DNA of 64,000 nt from positions 32,026 to 96,025 of the forward strand of contig CAYTTA010000004.1 of the NCBI GenBank assembly GCA_964440655.1, read 5' to 3'. The position numbers were made by a program, and so were the translations under genes. Source of the DNA: CAYTTA01 sp964440655 (lineage in GTDB: Bacteria > Bacteroidota > Rhodothermia > Balneolales > Balneolaceae). The first letter of the stretch is position 1; each line of letters opens with the position of its first letter. A model generated the notes under the pieces. That model searched no databases. It was not told the origin of the DNA and was given only the letters and a program-made list of their open reading frames with translations. Below, piece after piece: positions 26,661 to 35,382 of this stretch.

Positions 26661-27275
26661 TTATTTCCTTTCGGTCTTGCCTTTCCGCCGGATCATCTCA
26701 TGCCAGACCTCACGCGCTTTCTGTTCCAGCTCCGCCCGGCTTCCATTGTTGTCGATGATGAAATCGCTCCACTTGCGAAGCTCTTCGGGCGGTTTCTGCT
26801 TCTGCATTCTCGACAGGACCGCATCGGATGAAACTCCGTCTCTTTCCATCACCCGCTGCAACCGCTGCTGCGGATCGGCCTCCACCAGAACGATGAAATC
26901 GAAGAGGTCGGGGCGGCCACGGTCCAGAAGCAGGGCAGCCTCTTCCACAAACATGGTCTCCCCTCTCTCTTCCGCTTCCCGGATCTTCTGCCGTATACTC
27001 CGGATAACCGCCGGATGGACCAGAGCGTTCAATTTGCCCACCTCTCCCCTCTGGAAAGCCGCCTCGGCAAGCCAAGAGCGGTTAAGGGTGCCATCCTCCC
27101 GGTAGGCCTGCCCGCCAAAGGCGGAACGGATCGCCGAAACAAGCTCCGGGTCGGTGACCATCAGCTCCTTGGCCAGATCGTCGGCATAGACCACCACCGC
27201 TCCCATCTCTTCCCAGATTTTACAGACGGTACTCTTTCCGCTTCCGATACCGCCCGTGATTCCGACCTTGATCAC
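26661..27275 (-). CDS. coaE: Dephospho-CoA kinase
   Basis: CoaE phosphorylates dephospho-CoA in the last step of CoA synthesis. GTG at 27275 gives 204 residues beginning KVGITGGIGSGKSTVCK (P-loop at 8-16), followed by the family VVYADDLAKEL, IRQKI and FVEEAALLLDRG segments. The start is fixed by the junction with prfB: the GTG overlaps the prfB stop as GTGA, implying translational coupling. A long in-frame extension upstream lies inside prfB and is rejected. The C-terminus is basic. Confidence 0.93.
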   Translation of the reverse strand: MIKVGITGGIGSGKSTVCKIWEEMGAVVVYADDLAKELMVTDPELVSAIRSAFGGQAYREDGTLNRSWLAEAAFQRGEVGKLNALVHPAVIRSIRQKIREAEERGETMFVEEAALLLDRGRPDLFDFIVLVEADPQQRLQRVMERDGVSSDAVLSRMQKQKPPEELRKWSDFIIDNNGSRAELEQKAREVWHEMIRRKGKTERK

Positions 27276-28400
27276 GAACCGGACTCCGCAGCTGAATTGG
27301 CCATCAGATAACTTTTGATGAACCCGTCCAGATCGCCGTCCATCACCCCATCCACATCGGATGTCTCGTAACCGGTACGGTGATCCTTCACCAGGGTGTA
27401 GGGCTGGAAGACATAGGAGCGGATCTGGGACCCCCACTCTATCTTGCTCTTCGAATCCTGAAGCTTCTGCATCTCTGCCTCCCGGATGTTCTTCTCCAGC
27501 TCGTAGATCTTTGACTTGAGCAGGACCAGGGCTTTCTCCCGGTTCTGAAGCTGTGAACGCTCCTGCTGGCACTCGGCGACTACCCGTTGCGTTGATCCGT
27601 CCGAAAGCGTCCCCTCCCAGATAAGCCGGACGCCGGTCTCCACCTTGTTCACGTTCTGACCGCCTGCTCCTCCGGAGTGGAACCGCTGCATCTCGATCTC
27701 GCTCTCGTTGATATCCACCTCTATGCTCTCGTCGATCAGAGGTGAGACAAAGATGGAGCTGAAGGAGGTGTGCCTTCGGGCGTTGCTGTCGAAGGGAGAG
27801 ATCCGTACCAGTCGGTGCACACCGCTCTCTGCCCGGAGAAAACCATAGGCATTGGGGCCGCTCACCTGGATGGTTGCACTCTTGATACCGGCCACCTCTC
27901 CGCTCTGGTACTCGAGCACAGAGACCTGGTAGCCGTTCTGTTCGGCCCAGCGGGTGTACATCCGGAAGAGCATCCCCGCCCAGTCCTGGCTCTCGGTTCC
28001 GCCTGCTCCCGAGTTAATGGTCAGGATGGCATCCCGGTGGTCATCCTCCCCGGTAAGCATGCTCTGCAGTTCAAGAGCCTCAAGTTTCTTCAGAAAAACT
28101 TCCAATTCACGGCGGATCTCCTCCTCAACAGGCTCCCCCTCCTCCAGAAACTGCTGGTAGACGAGTATGCTCTCGCGCAGTTCATCCAGCTCATCCCAAC
28201 TGCCGACCACCGATTTCTCCTGGTTGAGCTGCCTCATGATTCCGCCGGCACGATCCGGGTCGTTCCAGAACTCCGGATCCTGAACCTGCTCCTCCAGTTC
28301 GATGATCTTTATTTTCCGACGATCGTAGTCAAAGATACCTCCTGAGCAGATCGAGCCGCTCGAAATATTCTTTAATCCTCTCGGAAGTCACATGATCCAT
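27272..28400 (-). CDS. prfB: Peptide chain release factor 2 with programmed +1 frameshift
   Basis: RF2 terminates translation at UGA and UAA. The first frame runs from ATG at 28400 for 23 codons to an in-frame TGA at 28331-28329. The sequence before it (AGGAGGTATCTTTGAC) is the canonical shift site, with an internal Shine-Dalgarno-like AGGAGG and CTT-TGA. After a +1 shift the second frame continues from 28330 to the stop at 27272, giving about 375 residues in all. The GGQ motif (SGGAGGQNVNKVETGV) is intact, and SPF, the tripeptide-type stop recognition motif, is visible (RISPFDS). The start codon lies one base after the upstream ABC transporter stop. Confidence 0.95.
28325..28345 (-). promoter_or_regulatory. 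RF2 autoregulatory frameshift signal
   Basis: The minus strand has AGGAGG, a TAT codon and CTT-TGA-C. This is the conserved RF2 autoregulation site: slow termination at UGA when RF2 is scarce permits a +1 slip from CTT to TTT. The stop lies at 28331-28329. Confidence 0.9.
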
Positions 28401-28401
28401 A

Positions 28402-30195
28402 TCAGGCTGTTCTTGTTTTGAGTTTCCGATTGTTCTGATCCTTGTACTGAAGTTCGTAAAGCCGGCGATAAATTCCCTTCTCCATTTGAAGCAGTTCCCG
28501 GTGGGAACCCATCTCCCGGATCTCCCCTTTATGCATCACCAGAATCTTATCAGCCCCCTGGATGGTGGAGAGCCTGTGGGCGATCACGATCGATGTTCTC
28601 CCCTCCATCAAGGTTTCAAATGCCTCGGTCACAAGCTGTTCGGTGGAGGAGTCGACGCTCGAGGTGGCCTCATCCAGCACCATAATGGCGGGATTGTGTA
28701 CCATGGCCCGCACAAAACAGATCAGCTGCCTCTGCCCCATCGAGAGGGAGAGTCCTCTCTCGCGGAGGCGGTAGTGATAACCTCCCGGCAGCTTCCGGAT
28801 AAACTGGTGAGCACGGACCTGCCGCGAGGCCTCCTCCACCTGTTCAAACGTGATGGATGGGTTGCCGAGTGTGATATTCTCCAGAATTGTACCGGAGAAG
28901 AGCGCGCTGTCCTGCAGCACGAGTCCGAAGTGAGATCGAAGCTGCCGGAGTCTCAGATCCCGGATATCGACGCCGTCCAGAAGAATCCTTCCCTTCTGCA
29001 GATCGTAGAATCGCAGCAGAAGATTGATAATGGTGGTCTTGCCCGATCCGGTTGCCCCCACGATCGCCACATTCTCGCCCGGCCGGACCTCGAACGACAC
29101 ATCTTTCAGTACGTCCGCCTGGTCGGGGTGGTAACGGAACCAGACATTTTCAAACCGGATCTCCCCTTCCACCTTCTCCAGCGGAACAGGTCGGGCGGGC
29201 TCCTTCACCCGGTTTTCAGTGTCCAGCACATGGAAGATCCGTTCGGAGGAGGCCAGTGCCGACTGCAGGGTGTTGTACTTCTCACTCAGTCCCCGGATCG
29301 GCTGGAAGAACTGGCGGACATACTGGATGAAGGCGACCAGTACCCCGAAGGTCACCTGGCCGGTAAGCGCCCGGCCGCCTCCGTACCAGATCACCAGCGC
29401 CATCGCCAGACTGGCCAGCACCTCCACCACGGGCCAGAAAAGGGCAAAATAGAAAACAGTCCGGATGTGGGCTTTCCGGTGGGAGGCGTTGATCGACTCG
29501 AACTTCTCCTCCTGTTTCTTCTGCCGGTTGAAGAGTTGAACGATCGCCATTCCCTGAATATGCTCCTGGACAAAGGAGTTGAGGCGGGCGATCTGATCCC
29601 GCACCTCCAGAAAGGCCCCGCGTACCCTGGCACGGAAGAGAAAGGTGGCATAGAAGAGCAGGGGCAGCACCAGGATCGAGACCAGGGTGAGCTCCCAGCT
29701 CATCGCCAGCATGAACCAGAGGATGAAAACGATCCGGAACAGGTCTCCGACCATGTTGACCACCCCGTCGGAGAGCAGTTCACTGAGCGCCTCGATATCA
29801 CTCGTGGTCCGGGTGATGAGTCGTCCGATCGGATTCCGGTCGAAGAACTGGATATGAAGGGACTGGATCTTCCGGAACACCTCGTTCCGGAGATGATAGA
29901 GGGTCCCCTGTCCAAACCACCGGGTCAGATAGGTGTTCAGGACAAGCAGGATGAACTCAAAAATCAGCGCTCCGACCAGGAGAAGGATGATCCGCCAGAG
30001 CCCCTCGTAGTCCCCCGTGGCCATGTAGTCGTCGACGGCAACCTGGGTGAGTTTCGGTCGCACCGTACCCAGCCAGGAGGCCATCAGGGTCAGGACGATC
30101 GCCAGGACGACATACCAGCGGTAGGGTCTAAGAAACTGCCAGAGCCGACGGATCAGCCGGGAATCGACCGATTTGGAATCCTTCTCGTTGCTCAA
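28402..30195 (-). CDS. ABC exporter half-transporter (catalytic Glu, degenerate signature)
   Basis: The 597-residue protein has a six-helix membrane domain (about 1-330) and a nucleotide-binding domain with Walker A GATGSGKT (380-387), Walker B IMVLDEA with the catalytic Glu509, and H-loop IVIAHRLS. The ABC signature is LSMGQ (484-488) instead of LSGGQ. This matches the TM288/LmrD-like partner of heterodimeric exporters, which keeps the catalytic Glu but carries the altered signature. The other half is probably the ABC gene at 31497. The gene overlaps the ribonuclease Z-like gene by four bases, and prfB starts one base after its stop. Substrate is unknown. Confidence 0.92.
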   Translation of the reverse strand: MSNEKDSKSVDSRLIRRLWQFLRPYRWYVVLAIVLTLMASWLGTVRPKLTQVAVDDYMATGDYEGLWRIILLLVGALIFEFILLVLNTYLTRWFGQGTLYHLRNEVFRKIQSLHIQFFDRNPIGRLITRTTSDIEALSELLSDGVVNMVGDLFRIVFILWFMLAMSWELTLVSILVLPLLFYATFLFRARVRGAFLEVRDQIARLNSFVQEHIQGMAIVQLFNRQKKQEEKFESINASHRKAHIRTVFYFALFWPVVEVLASLAMALVIWYGGGRALTGQVTFGVLVAFIQYVRQFFQPIRGLSEKYNTLQSALASSERIFHVLDTENRVKEPARPVPLEKVEGEIRFENVWFRYHPDQADVLKDVSFEVRPGENVAIVGATGSGKTTIINLLLRFYDLQKGRILLDGVDIRDLRLRQLRSHFGLVLQDSALFSGTILENITLGNPSITFEQVEEASRQVRAHQFIRKLPGGYHYRLRERGLSLSMGQRQLICFVRAMVHNPAIMVLDEATSSVDSSTEQLVTEAFETLMEGRTSIVIAHRLSTIQGADKILVMHKGEIREMGSHRELLQMEKGIYRRLYELQYKDQNNRKLKTRTA

Positions 30196-31412
30196 AACCG
30201 GTCAAAATCATCAAACGGAGTCCGGGGAGTGATGTGGCGCGGTTTTCTTGTGTCGTCCCGCCGGTCGTTTCTCCGTACCCGCTCCATGCGGTCGGAGTCG
30301 CTCCTTCTCACCCGGTGGTCCATCCGGTCGGAATCGTTCCTTCGCCGTGGACGGAAGTTGACGTTGCCTCCGGTATCGCGGCGCTTGCGGAACCGTTTCT
30401 GCTTGTCATGCTTCCGGGGACCTTTTCCGGTGTCGGCAGCTCTGGCATCGATCTCCTTGAGATAGACTTTCGGGGTGATGATCCCCTTCTCATGTGCCGG
30501 ATCGGTGTAGATCGGACGGAGCTCGGTCGCCAGCCAGGCGGGGAAGAACTCCCTGCGGACCTCGCGGAGCAGGACGAACGGATTGGTGTACCGGGCTGAA
30601 AAATGGGTGATGACCAGAAGCTTGGTCTGCGCCTCGTTTGCGACCCTTGCCGCATCGATGGAGGTGCAGTGGCCTGTTTCGGCCGCCTTGTCGGCCAGGT
30701 TCTCGCTGAAGGTCGCTTCGTGAACCAGGATGTTGGTGTTCATCGCCAGCTTGACCGCATTGGGACTGTAGCTGGTATCGGTGATGTAGGCGAAACTGTC
30801 TCCCGGTCTGGGGTGCCCGACAATATCGGAAGAGCGGACAAGTGTGCCGTCCTCGAGCTCGACATCTTCGCCCGCCTTGAGGGCCTTGTACTGCCAGTCT
30901 TCGGTAATTCCCTTCTGCCGGGCCAGATCGGCATCCACTTTCCCCGGCTTGTCCTTCTCCTGGAACCGGAAGCCGGCACAGAACTTGTTGTGCTTGAGCG
31001 GACGTGCCTCCACAAAGAACTCCTCTTCGTCGATCACACGTCCCCCCTCGAAATCGGGTTCCAGTTCGACGTAGCGGATTTCGAAGGTGAGTTCAATCCC
31101 CGCAAAGCGGAAGTTCCACTCCACATATTCCCGGATCCCCTCGGGACCCACGATCGTAAGCGGTTTCTCCCTTCTCTGAAGCTGAAGGGTGGAAAGAAGC
31201 CCGATCAGTCCTGAGTAGTGGTCGATGTCGAAGTGACTGATGAAGATGTAGTCCACTTTGGAGCGCTTCAATCCCGCCTGAAGCATTCTCATCTGGGTAT
31301 TCTCACCGCAGTCAAAAAGGCTGATGCTGCCTTCTCTCCACAGTGCAATGGACGGCAAGTGACGGGTTGCCGTGGGGGTAGCCGACGCAACACCTAATGG
31401 AATAATGATCAT
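30192..31412 (-). CDS. rnz: Ribonuclease Z-like metallo-beta-lactamase protein with altered motif
   Basis: The 406-residue protein follows the RNase Z fold, whose members remove tRNA 3' trailers. Zinc-site residues are Asp212 in AYITDTS, His231 in VHEATF, His248 in GHCTS and His270 in ITHFSARY. In motif II the expected HxHxDH reads HFDIDH (60-65), so the second His is replaced by Asp62. A His at 141 (KHNKF) is conserved. After about residue 330 comes a tail of about 75 residues rich in Arg, Asp and Lys with imperfect repeats (RRNDSDRMD, RRSDSDRME), typical of RNA-binding disorder. It lies between the two ABC genes and overlaps the downstream one by four bases. Confidence 0.8.
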   Translation of the reverse strand: MIIIPLGVASATPTATRHLPSIALWREGSISLFDCGENTQMRMLQAGLKRSKVDYIFISHFDIDHYSGLIGLLSTLQLQRREKPLTIVGPEGIREYVEWNFRFAGIELTFEIRYVELEPDFEGGRVIDEEEFFVEARPLKHNKFCAGFRFQEKDKPGKVDADLARQKGITEDWQYKALKAGEDVELEDGTLVRSSDIVGHPRPGDSFAYITDTSYSPNAVKLAMNTNILVHEATFSENLADKAAETGHCTSIDAARVANEAQTKLLVITHFSARYTNPFVLLREVRREFFPAWLATELRPIYTDPAHEKGIITPKVYLKEIDARAADTGKGPRKHDKQKRFRKRRDTGGNVNFRPRRRNDSDRMDHRVRRSDSDRMERVRRNDRRDDTRKPRHITPRTPFDDFDRF

Positions 31413-31496
31413 TCTGTTCTCCCGCAGTCTTGTTTTTACAGGGGGTTTACCGGTCAGGCAAACCGTACCCTCGGGTTTCGGTTAGATTACTGTCGA

Positions 31497-33296
31497 TCAG
31501 ATTTCTGCCAGCTCTTTTTCAAGCAATTGTTTGCGATACATCTCTGCATAGGCTCCGTTGAGTTTCAGGAGCTCTTCATGCGACCCTTTCTCCAGGAGGA
31601 ACCCGTCCTCAATATAAAAAATTGTATCGGCGTTTATAATGGAGGAAATCCGGTGGCTGATCATGATGGTCGTGCGGTTCTCCAGCTCCTTGCGCAGATG
31701 CTGCATGATGTCAGCTTCCGTCTTCGTATCCACTGCGCTCAGCGAATCATCCAGAATCAGAATATCCGGATCCTTGATCAATGCCCGGGCTATGGCTGTC
31801 CGCTGTTTCTGTCCCCCGGAAAGAGTGATCCCCCTCTCTCCAACCATAGTCTCGAATTTTTTCTCAAAATCCAAAATATTCTCCAGAAGCTGTGCCTTCC
31901 GGGCGGCTGTCTCGATCTGTTCGGGGAGTGCTTCTTCCACTCCGAAAGCGATGTTCTCCCCGATCGTGGTCGAGAACAGAAAGGTATCCTGTGGTACAAA
32001 CCCGATTTTTCGCCGGAGAATTCGGACGGGCCATTTTCTGATCTCCACACCGTCAATCCGGATCTCCCCTTCCTCCGGGTCGAACAGGCGGGGAATGAGC
32101 TGGACAAGGGTGGACTTGCCGGAACCGGTCGGACCGGTGATCGCGACCGTCTGCCCCTCTTCGATCCGGAAAGAGATGTTCTGCAGTGCGGGAACCGATG
32201 CGCCTGGATAGGTGAAGGTTACATCGCGGAATTTAATCTCTCCGCGCATCTTCTGAAGCGTGGAATCGGTCTGGTCATCATCCGCAATCTCAATCTCCTC
32301 CCCGAGCAGCTCTTGGATCCGGTTCCAGGAGGCAAGCGATTTCTGGAACATGTTCACTGTATAGCCGAGCGATGCGACCGGCCAGGTCAGGTAGGCGACG
32401 TAGATAATATACTCGGCGATGTTTCCCACAGTGATCTCCCCGCTCATCACCATGGTCCCCCCCTGCCAGACTACAATGATCACCGACACACCGATAAGCA
32501 GGTTGAGTGCCGGATGAAAGAGCGATTCCACCAGGTCGAGCCGGAGTTTCTTCTTCCGGTAGGAGTCGCTCTCCCGTTCAAACCGCTCCTGCTCGTAGGG
32601 TTCCCTGTTGTAGGCCTTGATAAGTCGGATGGAGCTGAAGGCCTCGGTCGCCCTGCCGGCAAGTTCCGAATACTGCTCCTGGATGATCACCTGGTATTTG
32701 TGGATGAATCCGCTCACCCAGTAGGCAAAGGCGGAGAGAAACGGGAGCGGAAGCAGCGACCAGAGAGTAAGACGGGGGTTGACGATCACCATCATGGTGA
32801 GAATGAACCCGGCCCGTGTAAGGGTGTTGACCGTATACATGTAGACCGGTCCGAAATATTCCCGTACCCGGACCACATCCTCTGTCGCCCGCACATAGAT
32901 GTCCCCGGAAGGCCGCTCGGCAAAGTAGCGTTGCGGGAGCCGGAGCAGCTTGCGGATGATGTCGTTTCGGATGTCATACTCGATCTTTCGGGAGGTGACG
33001 ATGAGTGTCTGTCTCGTGGCGAAGAGCAACACGCCGTAGAGCAGGACCGTCCCGATGAGCAGAAGGGAGTTGCGGGCGAGAATCGCTCCCGCCTGGGAGT
33101 GGAAAAAAACTTCCGACAGGCTCCCGTAGCTGAAACCCTCCAGTTCCCTCAGAGCCTCCACCTGGTCCATGGTCCGTCGGATCAGCACCGGAATCCAGAC
33201 CAGGAAGAAATTGGAGGCCGTCAGGAGGACCGATCCGAGGAGGATGGTCCCGCGGTATTTTTTAAAGTAGCGGTTGAGCTGCGAGAGACTGTTCAA
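31497..33296 (-). CDS. ABC exporter half-transporter (canonical signature, Asp for catalytic Glu)
   Basis: The 599-residue protein has six membrane segments in the first 320 residues and an ATPase domain with Walker A GPTGSGKS (388-395), signature LSGGQ (492-496), Walker B ILILDD and H-loop MISHRIS. The catalytic Glu position after Walker B is Asp516. That is the pattern of the non-catalytic half of heterodimeric exporters, matching the partner at 28402 that carries the altered signature. The pair is separated by the ribonuclease Z-like gene. The renalase-like gene starts upstream, its stop 15 bases before this start. Substrate is unknown. Confidence 0.92.
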   Translation of the reverse strand: MNSLSQLNRYFKKYRGTILLGSVLLTASNFFLVWIPVLIRRTMDQVEALRELEGFSYGSLSEVFFHSQAGAILARNSLLLIGTVLLYGVLLFATRQTLIVTSRKIEYDIRNDIIRKLLRLPQRYFAERPSGDIYVRATEDVVRVREYFGPVYMYTVNTLTRAGFILTMMVIVNPRLTLWSLLPLPFLSAFAYWVSGFIHKYQVIIQEQYSELAGRATEAFSSIRLIKAYNREPYEQERFERESDSYRKKKLRLDLVESLFHPALNLLIGVSVIIVVWQGGTMVMSGEITVGNIAEYIIYVAYLTWPVASLGYTVNMFQKSLASWNRIQELLGEEIEIADDDQTDSTLQKMRGEIKFRDVTFTYPGASVPALQNISFRIEEGQTVAITGPTGSGKSTLVQLIPRLFDPEEGEIRIDGVEIRKWPVRILRRKIGFVPQDTFLFSTTIGENIAFGVEEALPEQIETAARKAQLLENILDFEKKFETMVGERGITLSGGQKQRTAIARALIKDPDILILDDSLSAVDTKTEADIMQHLRKELENRTTIMISHRISSIINADTIFYIEDGFLLEKGSHEELLKLNGAYAEMYRKQLLEKELAEI

Positions 33297-33311
33297 AACG
33301 GACGAACCAAA

Positions 33312-34337
33312 TCAGCGATACCTTTCAATCCAGTCCCGGGCTAGTTTCACACCCGAACTGTATGCATGGTCAACAAGATTGCCGCCGAAATAATCTCCGA
33401 CCACAGCCAGGGGAGCTCCATCCACGGCAAATTCCATATAGGGCCGGTCGATAAACCGGTCTGTTCGGGCAAATCTCCAGTAGTGGAGCTTGTTCCACTG
33501 CGGCCGGCCGGCCCAGCCGCCGATCACCCCGGCAGCTCTCTCCAACATCAGAGAGGCGACTTTCGACGGGTCGCTGTAGCGGTGCTCCCGGGCAAATTCA
33601 GCGGAAGAGTGGATCACCAGAGCCGTCTCCGGCAGATCTCTTTTTGAGTTTTCATTGACGATGGTCTCCAGAACCGGATCCAGGCACCGGATCGCATCCC
33701 ACTCGGGGAGCTCCAGATCTCCGTATCCGGCCATCAGGGTCCAGACCGGGTCGTACTGGATCTCGTCAATCTCACGGATGATGGTGAACGCTTCGGTCTC
33801 ATCACGGGTGGTCATCACGATGCTGTGCGCCTGGGGGGCCGGAGCGGCTACGATCACCGCATCCACCTGCAAAGTGTCAAAGTTGGTAAGGTTGATCACC
33901 CACGGTTTTTTCCGGATCCGGCCCGGACCGAAAAAGGTGACACCTCCTGCTTTCACCTCGGGGAGGATGTCCACCCAGCGGGAGAGGTGTGTGGCGATGC
34001 GGTTCATTCCTTCGGGAGCCACATACTTGATCTGCTCATCCTGGTTCGGACCGGTCGGAGTGAGCCCTCCCTCATCGTAGTGCCAGATTGCATCCCCCCA
34101 TACCTTTACAAGGTTTTCCTCCAGAAGCTCTGCCATCAGGGCCCGGAACTCATCCGTACGGGCGGTAACCCAGGAGAGACCGTAATCGAGAATCAGGCCG
34201 TTCTCCTGCGAAACGGTTGCCAGACGCCCTCCCGGCTTGTGGGTTTTTTCTATAACGGTGACATGGTGCCCGGCACGGGCAAGTTCTCTTCCCGCTGCCA
34301 GACCTGCTATTCCGGCGCCGATAATACCAATCTTCAT
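33312..34337 (-). CDS. Renalase-like FAD-dependent oxidoreductase
   Basis: The 341-residue protein opens with the dinucleotide-binding motif GIIGAGIAGLAAGRELARAGHHVTVIEK (GxGxxG at about 7-12), followed by KPGGRLAT and LDYGLSWVTAR, the arrangement of renalase/NAD(P)-binding amine oxidase-like proteins. Further sections VDAVIVAAPAPQA and the C-terminal PLAVVGDYFGGNLVDHAYSSGVKLARDW fit the FAD-binding close of this family. The real substrate is unknown; bacterial renalases oxidise isomeric forms of NAD(P)H. No signal peptide is seen. Its stop lies 15 bases before the ABC gene start. Confidence 0.85.
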   Translation of the reverse strand: MKIGIIGAGIAGLAAGRELARAGHHVTVIEKTHKPGGRLATVSQENGLILDYGLSWVTARTDEFRALMAELLEENLVKVWGDAIWHYDEGGLTPTGPNQDEQIKYVAPEGMNRIATHLSRWVDILPEVKAGGVTFFGPGRIRKKPWVINLTNFDTLQVDAVIVAAPAPQAHSIVMTTRDETEAFTIIREIDEIQYDPVWTLMAGYGDLELPEWDAIRCLDPVLETIVNENSKRDLPETALVIHSSAEFAREHRYSDPSKVASLMLERAAGVIGGWAGRPQWNKLHYWRFARTDRFIDRPYMEFAVDGAPLAVVGDYFGGNLVDHAYSSGVKLARDWIERYR

Positions 34338-34363
34338 AGAGAGCTCAGTTGTCGGTTACAATT

Positions 34364-34460
34364 ATTCGGTAAAAGATTCGGTAAAAAAGGTAAAGTGATG
34401 AATCCGCCGATCCGGAGTTGCCACGCAAGTTACGGGGTTCCGACCGGTGAAGTTACGGGG
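34364..34460. repeat. Short direct repeats upstream of the renalase-like gene
   Basis: ATTCGGTAAAA(G/A) is present as a tandem pair at 34364-34375 and 34376-34387, and AAGTTACGGGG occurs at 34427-34437 and 34450-34460, 23 bases apart. The spacer (34338-34484) separates the renalase-like start from the RnfD-like stop, so these could be operators. Confidence 0.4.
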
Positions 34461-34484
34461 ATAATCCGGCCGCTTAATGTACGA

Positions 34485-35357
34485 TTAAACGCGACCATCC
34501 GGTACCTGGCTTTCGGCGATTGCCGGCTCTTTCCGAAACTCCTTCCCCGTGGACTTTCTCCGGTCGAGAATCCACTGCTCCAGAACCATCGCCACGGGCC
34601 CGATCAGAAAGAGTGCATAGAACGGAGCGTAGACAAATTCGGCAAGGCGGAAGAAGAATTCGAGCAGTGCGATGAGAAAAGCGACCAGAGTCTGCCCTTT
34701 TCTGGAGGAGACGGTGGTTTTGGGATCCGTGATCATGAAGAGCACAAAGAGCTGATACATGGGGCCGGTGATGGGCGCCACTTCGGCGAGCCAGGGGTCC
34801 CCCGTGATCAGGCTTCTAAGCCAGGAGAAGGCAAAAAAGGAGAGGACATAGGTCGCGCTGATGTTGAAGCGGTTCACCCTCCAGATGGTGATGAACCCGA
34901 TGATCCAGATCACCAGCATCGGCCACATGAAGCTTCCCCACTGAATGCTCAGAACCGCGGTGTGACCGGGTGCAAGAAGAAGAGTGGCGACCACTCCGAA
35001 ATTGGTGGGGTTCCAGATGTGGCGCCCCTTGTAGCGGAGCACATATTTTGAGGTGATGGAGACCATCGCGCAGTAGGCGAACGGCCAGAAGTAGGGAGAG
35101 CGGATCAGGATTCCGGTGCTGATCCCGGAAATGTAGGCACTGCTCAGGTTCCGCCATCCGCCATGAACAAGACGGTAGAGGACCAGTTCGGTCAGGATGC
35201 TGGCGCTGATTGCCAGCAGCAGTTTCTGCCAGCTGTCAAGGATTCCGAAGGTGAGATGGGAGGCGAGCAGGATCCCTGTGATGACCAGCGGAGAGGTGTA
35301 GCTTTTCAGGAACTGAAGGCTGAATCTGCGTTCTGTAGATGCAAGGACGTTGTTCAT
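34485..35357 (-). CDS. RnfD/NqrB-like membrane protein
   Basis: The 290-residue protein has about eight to ten membrane segments and belongs to the NQR2/RnfD/RnfE family, with the segments YISGISTGILIRS and GRHIWNPTNFGVVATLLL. Family members bind FMN in the membrane subunit of Na+- or H+-pumping NADH or ferredoxin complexes. Here no other Rnf or Nqr gene is nearby. It follows two CRTAC1-type proteins on the same strand (gap 25 bases), an arrangement I recall from other FCB and planctomycete genomes. The role of the stand-alone form is unknown. It has no cleavable signal. Confidence 0.8.
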   Translation of the reverse strand: MNNVLASTERRFSLQFLKSYTSPLVITGILLASHLTFGILDSWQKLLLAISASILTELVLYRLVHGGWRNLSSAYISGISTGILIRSPYFWPFAYCAMVSITSKYVLRYKGRHIWNPTNFGVVATLLLAPGHTAVLSIQWGSFMWPMLVIWIIGFITIWRVNRFNISATYVLSFFAFSWLRSLITGDPWLAEVAPITGPMYQLFVLFMITDPKTTVSSRKGQTLVAFLIALLEFFFRLAEFVYAPFYALFLIGPVAMVLEQWILDRRKSTGKEFRKEPAIAESQVPDGRV

Positions 35358-35382
35358 GGGTCGGATCTGGTGGGGCGATGAA

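Noticed and set aside
28486..30465. 659-codon plus-strand frame across the ABC gene
   Set aside because: Shadow of the ABC transporter, His/Gly-rich and without family features.
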